DNA of 7,458 nucleotides from Trebonia sp. (GTDB lineage: Bacteria > Actinomycetota > Actinomycetes > Streptosporangiales > Streptosporangiaceae). The notes beneath the pieces are model-generated. The model searched no databases, was not told the DNA's origin, and saw only the letters and a program-made list of their open reading frames with translations. Every line of letters starts with the position of its first letter. The stretch's first letter is position 1. Shown in pieces: positions 6,809-7,458 of this stretch. The stretch spans positions 1 through 7,458 of the forward strand of contig JASHPP010000305.1 in assembly GCA_030038035.1 (NCBI GenBank). Reading direction: 5' to 3'. The position numbers were made by a program, and so were the translations under genes.

Positions 6809-7458
6809 GCCCGCGGTACTGGAACGACTGGCCAGAATCCCGGGGGCCGATCAGCGTCGAGGGCGGCATCAAGGCTCGCAGCCAGCGCGGCGCGATCGGC
6901 GAGAAGTGGTGGTCGCAGCGGTTCATCGCCGTGCTTGAGTCATACGGGATGAGCGGACGGCTGCAGCGCGGGCGCAACTACGCCCGGCGCGGCCAGGTCC
7001 TTGAGTTCTCGCTGACCATGGGCAAGGTCACCGCCCGGGTGCAGGGCTCGCGCCCCCAGCCGTACAAGGTGACCATCACCGTGCTGCCGCTGACCACCGC
7101 GCAGTGGAAGACCGTCGAGTCCCGGCTGGCAGCGCAGGCGCTGTTCCGCGCGAAACTGCTGGCCGGTGAGATGCCAGCGGAGATCGAGCGGGTCTTCGCC
7201 GACTGCGGCACGCCGCTATTCCCCCGGTCGGCCGCTGACCTGGACATGCACTGCAGCTGTCCGGATTGGGAGGTGCCCTGCAAACATCTCGCCGCAGTGT
7301 GCTACGTGCTTGCCGAGGCGTTCGACGACGACCCGTTCGCGATGCTCGCCTGGCGCGGCCGGGACCGTGCCACGCTGCTCGCCGCGCTGCGCGGAGCCGG
7401 CCCGCGGCCGGGCCGAGGGGGTCCAGGGGCAGGCACGCACGACCGGGCCGAAGCCGGC
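6805..7458 (+). CDS. SWIM zinc-finger protein, partner of the SNF2 ATPase (3' end off window)
   Basis: The frame is open from ATG 6805 to the right edge (218 codons), so the C-terminus is missing. The N-terminal part (EKWWSQRFIAVLESYGMSGRLQRGRNYARRGQVLEFSL) matches the conserved entry region of bacterial SWIM proteins, with its RLQRGRxYxRxGxV core. The zinc ligands of the SWIM motif (CxCx6CxH) are Cys150, Cys152, Cys159 and His161 in CSCPDWEVPCKH, followed by a helix (LAAVCYVLAEAF) and the usual DDDPFAMLAWRGR continuation. SWIM domains are thought to bind DNA or proteins and recur beside or fused to SWI2/SNF2 ATPases. The start overlaps the SNF2 stop as ATGA, and GAGG at 6791-6794 lies 10 bases upstream, indicating translational coupling. 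After residue 190 the sequence becomes Gly/Pro/Arg-rich, probably a linker. Confidence 0.92.
   Translation, partial: MSPRYWNDWPESRGPISVEGGIKARSQRGAIGEKWWSQRFIAVLESYGMSGRLQRGRNYARRGQVLEFSLTMGKVTARVQGSRPQPYKVTITVLPLTTAQWKTVESRLAAQALFRAKLLAGEMPAEIERVFADCGTPLFPRSAADLDMHCSCPDWEVPCKHLAAVCYVLAEAFDDDPFAMLAWRGRDRATLLAALRGAGPRPGRGGPGAGTHDRAEAG

Noticed and set aside
2378..7458. Known SNF2-containing defence system such as DISARM
   Set aside because: No methyltransferase, phospholipase-D-like or DUF1998 partner is present within the window. The gene set is the common SNF2/SWIM pair, so a defence label is not justified.

Overview
The window is high-GC DNA with strong G/C third-position codon bias, GTG and TTG start candidates, and TAnnnT-type -10 boxes placed just upstream of start codons. 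Together these point to an actinobacterium. I cannot place it below phylum level; Streptosporangiales-like or related soil actinomycetes are only a guess.

Layout: (1) Positions 947 to the left edge, minus strand, hold one uninterrupted reading frame. Its first 140 or so residues look like a small multi-pass membrane protein of the YdjM/DUF457 'membrane-bound metal-dependent hydrolase' type. Its last 110 or so residues look like an unrelated soluble protein. A low-quality linker joins them, so this is either a fusion or two genes merged by a frameshift. (2) A divergent promoter region lies at about 948-1053. (3) serS, plus strand, 1054-2316, encodes a complete seryl-tRNA synthetase whose core reads like the Thermus-type enzyme rather than the usual actinobacterial housekeeping one. 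(4) An unrecognised, very acidic protein is encoded at 2378-3685, with what looks like its own leaderless promoter. (5) Only 24 bases later comes a large bacterial SWI2/SNF2 ATPase (3710-6808). (6) It overlaps by 4 bases (ATGA) with a SWIM zinc-finger protein (6805 to the right edge, cut off).

How they fit together: the SNF2 ATPase and SWIM protein are clearly co-translated, and this pairing is a recurrent one in bacteria. The acidic gene sits directly upstream in the same direction with no visible terminator, so the last three genes may be one transcription unit. The acidic protein has Asp/Glu runs and an aromatic-acidic tail that recall eukaryotic histone-chaperone acidic tails. An acidic protein beside a Swi2/Snf2 motor and a nucleic-acid-binding SWIM protein is the most interesting candidate system here, but its function is inferred, not shown. 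No tRNA, rRNA, CRISPR array, insertion sequence or clear intrinsic terminator was seen.
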